Of a stretch of 64,000 nucleotides of DNA, positions 63,534 to 64,000 are shown one piece after another; the stretch's first letter is position 1; each line of letters starts with the position of its first letter. This DNA is from LD21 sp963715785 (GTDB taxonomy: Bacteria; Bacteroidota; Bacteroidia; Bacteroidales; VadinHA17). The notes beneath the pieces were generated by a model. The model was not told where the DNA came from. It made no database searches and worked only from the letters and a program-made list of their open reading frames with translations. The translations under genes and the position numbers were made by a program. The stretch is from the NCBI GenBank assembly GCA_963715785.1, contig OY970276.1:2046001-2110000 (forward strand), given 5' to 3'.

Positions 63534-64000
63534 ATGAATCTAATCAAATTTATTGAGTCATTCCCAGATGAAACCTCATGCAGGATCAAATTTAAGGAAT
63601 TTAGAGATATACAGGGTGTCATTTGTAGGAAATGTGGAAGCAACGATCATTATTGGTTGCAGACGCTGGAGCAGTACCAATGTAAGAAATGTAAAACAAG
63701 GACTACACTTAGAAGCGGAACAGTAATGCAAGCAAGTAACCTCCCATTCAGACATTGGTTTATAGCTATTCATCTATTAACAAGTACTAAAAAGACCTTT
63801 TCTGCATTGGAAATGCAAAGACAAATTGGGCATAAATTTTACGAACCAGTATGGTATATGATGCAGAAGCTCAGGAAAACGATGGGAGCCAGGGACAGTA
63901 AATACCAGTTGGATAAAATTGTCGAGTTAGATGAAGGTTATTTTGAAAGCGTTGATACAGAAAAAGATGAAGATGAAAAGGCTTCGCCAAAGAAGCGAGG
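63534..64000 (+). CDS. IS1595-family transposase, 3' end outside window
   Basis: The frame opens at ATG 63534 and stays open to the window edge (155 codons). It has the IS1595 layout: an N-terminal zinc-ribbon (CRKCGSNDHYW...YQCKKC), a helical segment (FRHWFIAIHLLTSTKKTFSALEMQRQIG), and the first DDE acidic residue in IVELDEGYFE near residue 126. The family uses short inverted repeats, but I could not identify the left end with confidence in the 115 bp after aroK. Intactness cannot be judged. Confidence 0.85.
   Translation, partial: MNLIKFIESFPDETSCRIKFKEFRDIQGVICRKCGSNDHYWLQTLEQYQCKKCKTRTTLRSGTVMQASNLPFRHWFIAIHLLTSTKKTFSALEMQRQIGHKFYEPVWYMMQKLRKTMGARDSKYQLDKIVELDEGYFESVDTEKDEDEKASPKKR

Overview
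The window looks like chromosomal DNA from a member of the Bacteroidota (Bacteroidales-like). The grounds are: the purH-mreBCD-mrdA-rodA order; TAnnTTTG promoter -7 boxes in front of many genes with few strong Shine-Dalgarno sites; GxxExxY, DUF5362, DUF4956, HhH outer-membrane barrel and SiaB/SiaC-type proteins; and IS110 and IS1595 elements. Most of the window is ordinary, densely packed housekeeping DNA. No tRNA, rRNA or CRISPR array was seen. Layout: 0-1.1 kb is the 5' part of a MacB/FtsX-type permease. 1.3-8.5 kb is purH followed by the cell-shape/elongasome operon mreB, mreC, mreD, PBP2 and rodA. 8.5-19.6 kb holds an AcpH-like hydrolase, a cyclic-2,3-diphosphoglycerate-synthetase-like GTPase, a GH3 beta-glucosidase lipoprotein, pgi, a DUF2807 lipoprotein, an ABC-2 export pair, a PstS-like lipoprotein and upp. 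19.6-33.1 kb is an accessory, signalling-rich stretch: a B12/radical-SAM protein with a small unknown protein, a TIR-TolB-TPR membrane protein, a CotH-like protein with DUF4956, a secreted phosphoesterase, a RyR-PP2C phosphatase next to a SiaB-SiaC fusion, and a TerB/FHA-like ABCG transporter. 33.1-43.3 kb has lysS, a class IV aminotransferase, fucK/fucI for L-fucose use, lipA-lipB and recJ. 43.4-50.6 kb is a repeat- and mobile-element-rich stretch: two outer-membrane proteins separated by a GxxExxY nuclease cassette with inverted-repeat ends, then an IS110 element, then purE, hpt and adk. 50.6-58.0 kb has obgE, a PAP2 phosphatase, lplA, plsC, a Rossmann protein, a membrane MutS-like ATPase and an APC permease. 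58.4-63.4 kb encodes topoisomerase IV (parE, parC) and aroK, all split by +1 frameshifts. The window ends inside an IS1595 transposase. Two results stand out. First, the IS110 element at 46931-48643 can be delimited to the base, with core dinucleotide CT. Its upstream non-coding region folds into two hairpins whose internal loops match the interrupted target and the joined element ends, as expected of a bridge RNA; the target is a palindromic intergenic repeat. Second, the GxxExxY gene sits in a 639-bp segment bounded by perfect inverted TTAACCGCAAA repeats followed by matching palindromic motifs, suggesting a small, poorly described mobile cassette with a PD-(D/E)XK nuclease. A third point is the run of nine single-base +1 frameshifts (eight in parE/parC/aroK, one in mreD), all of the same sign. 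This is either an insertion-type sequencing artefact or something biologically unusual.
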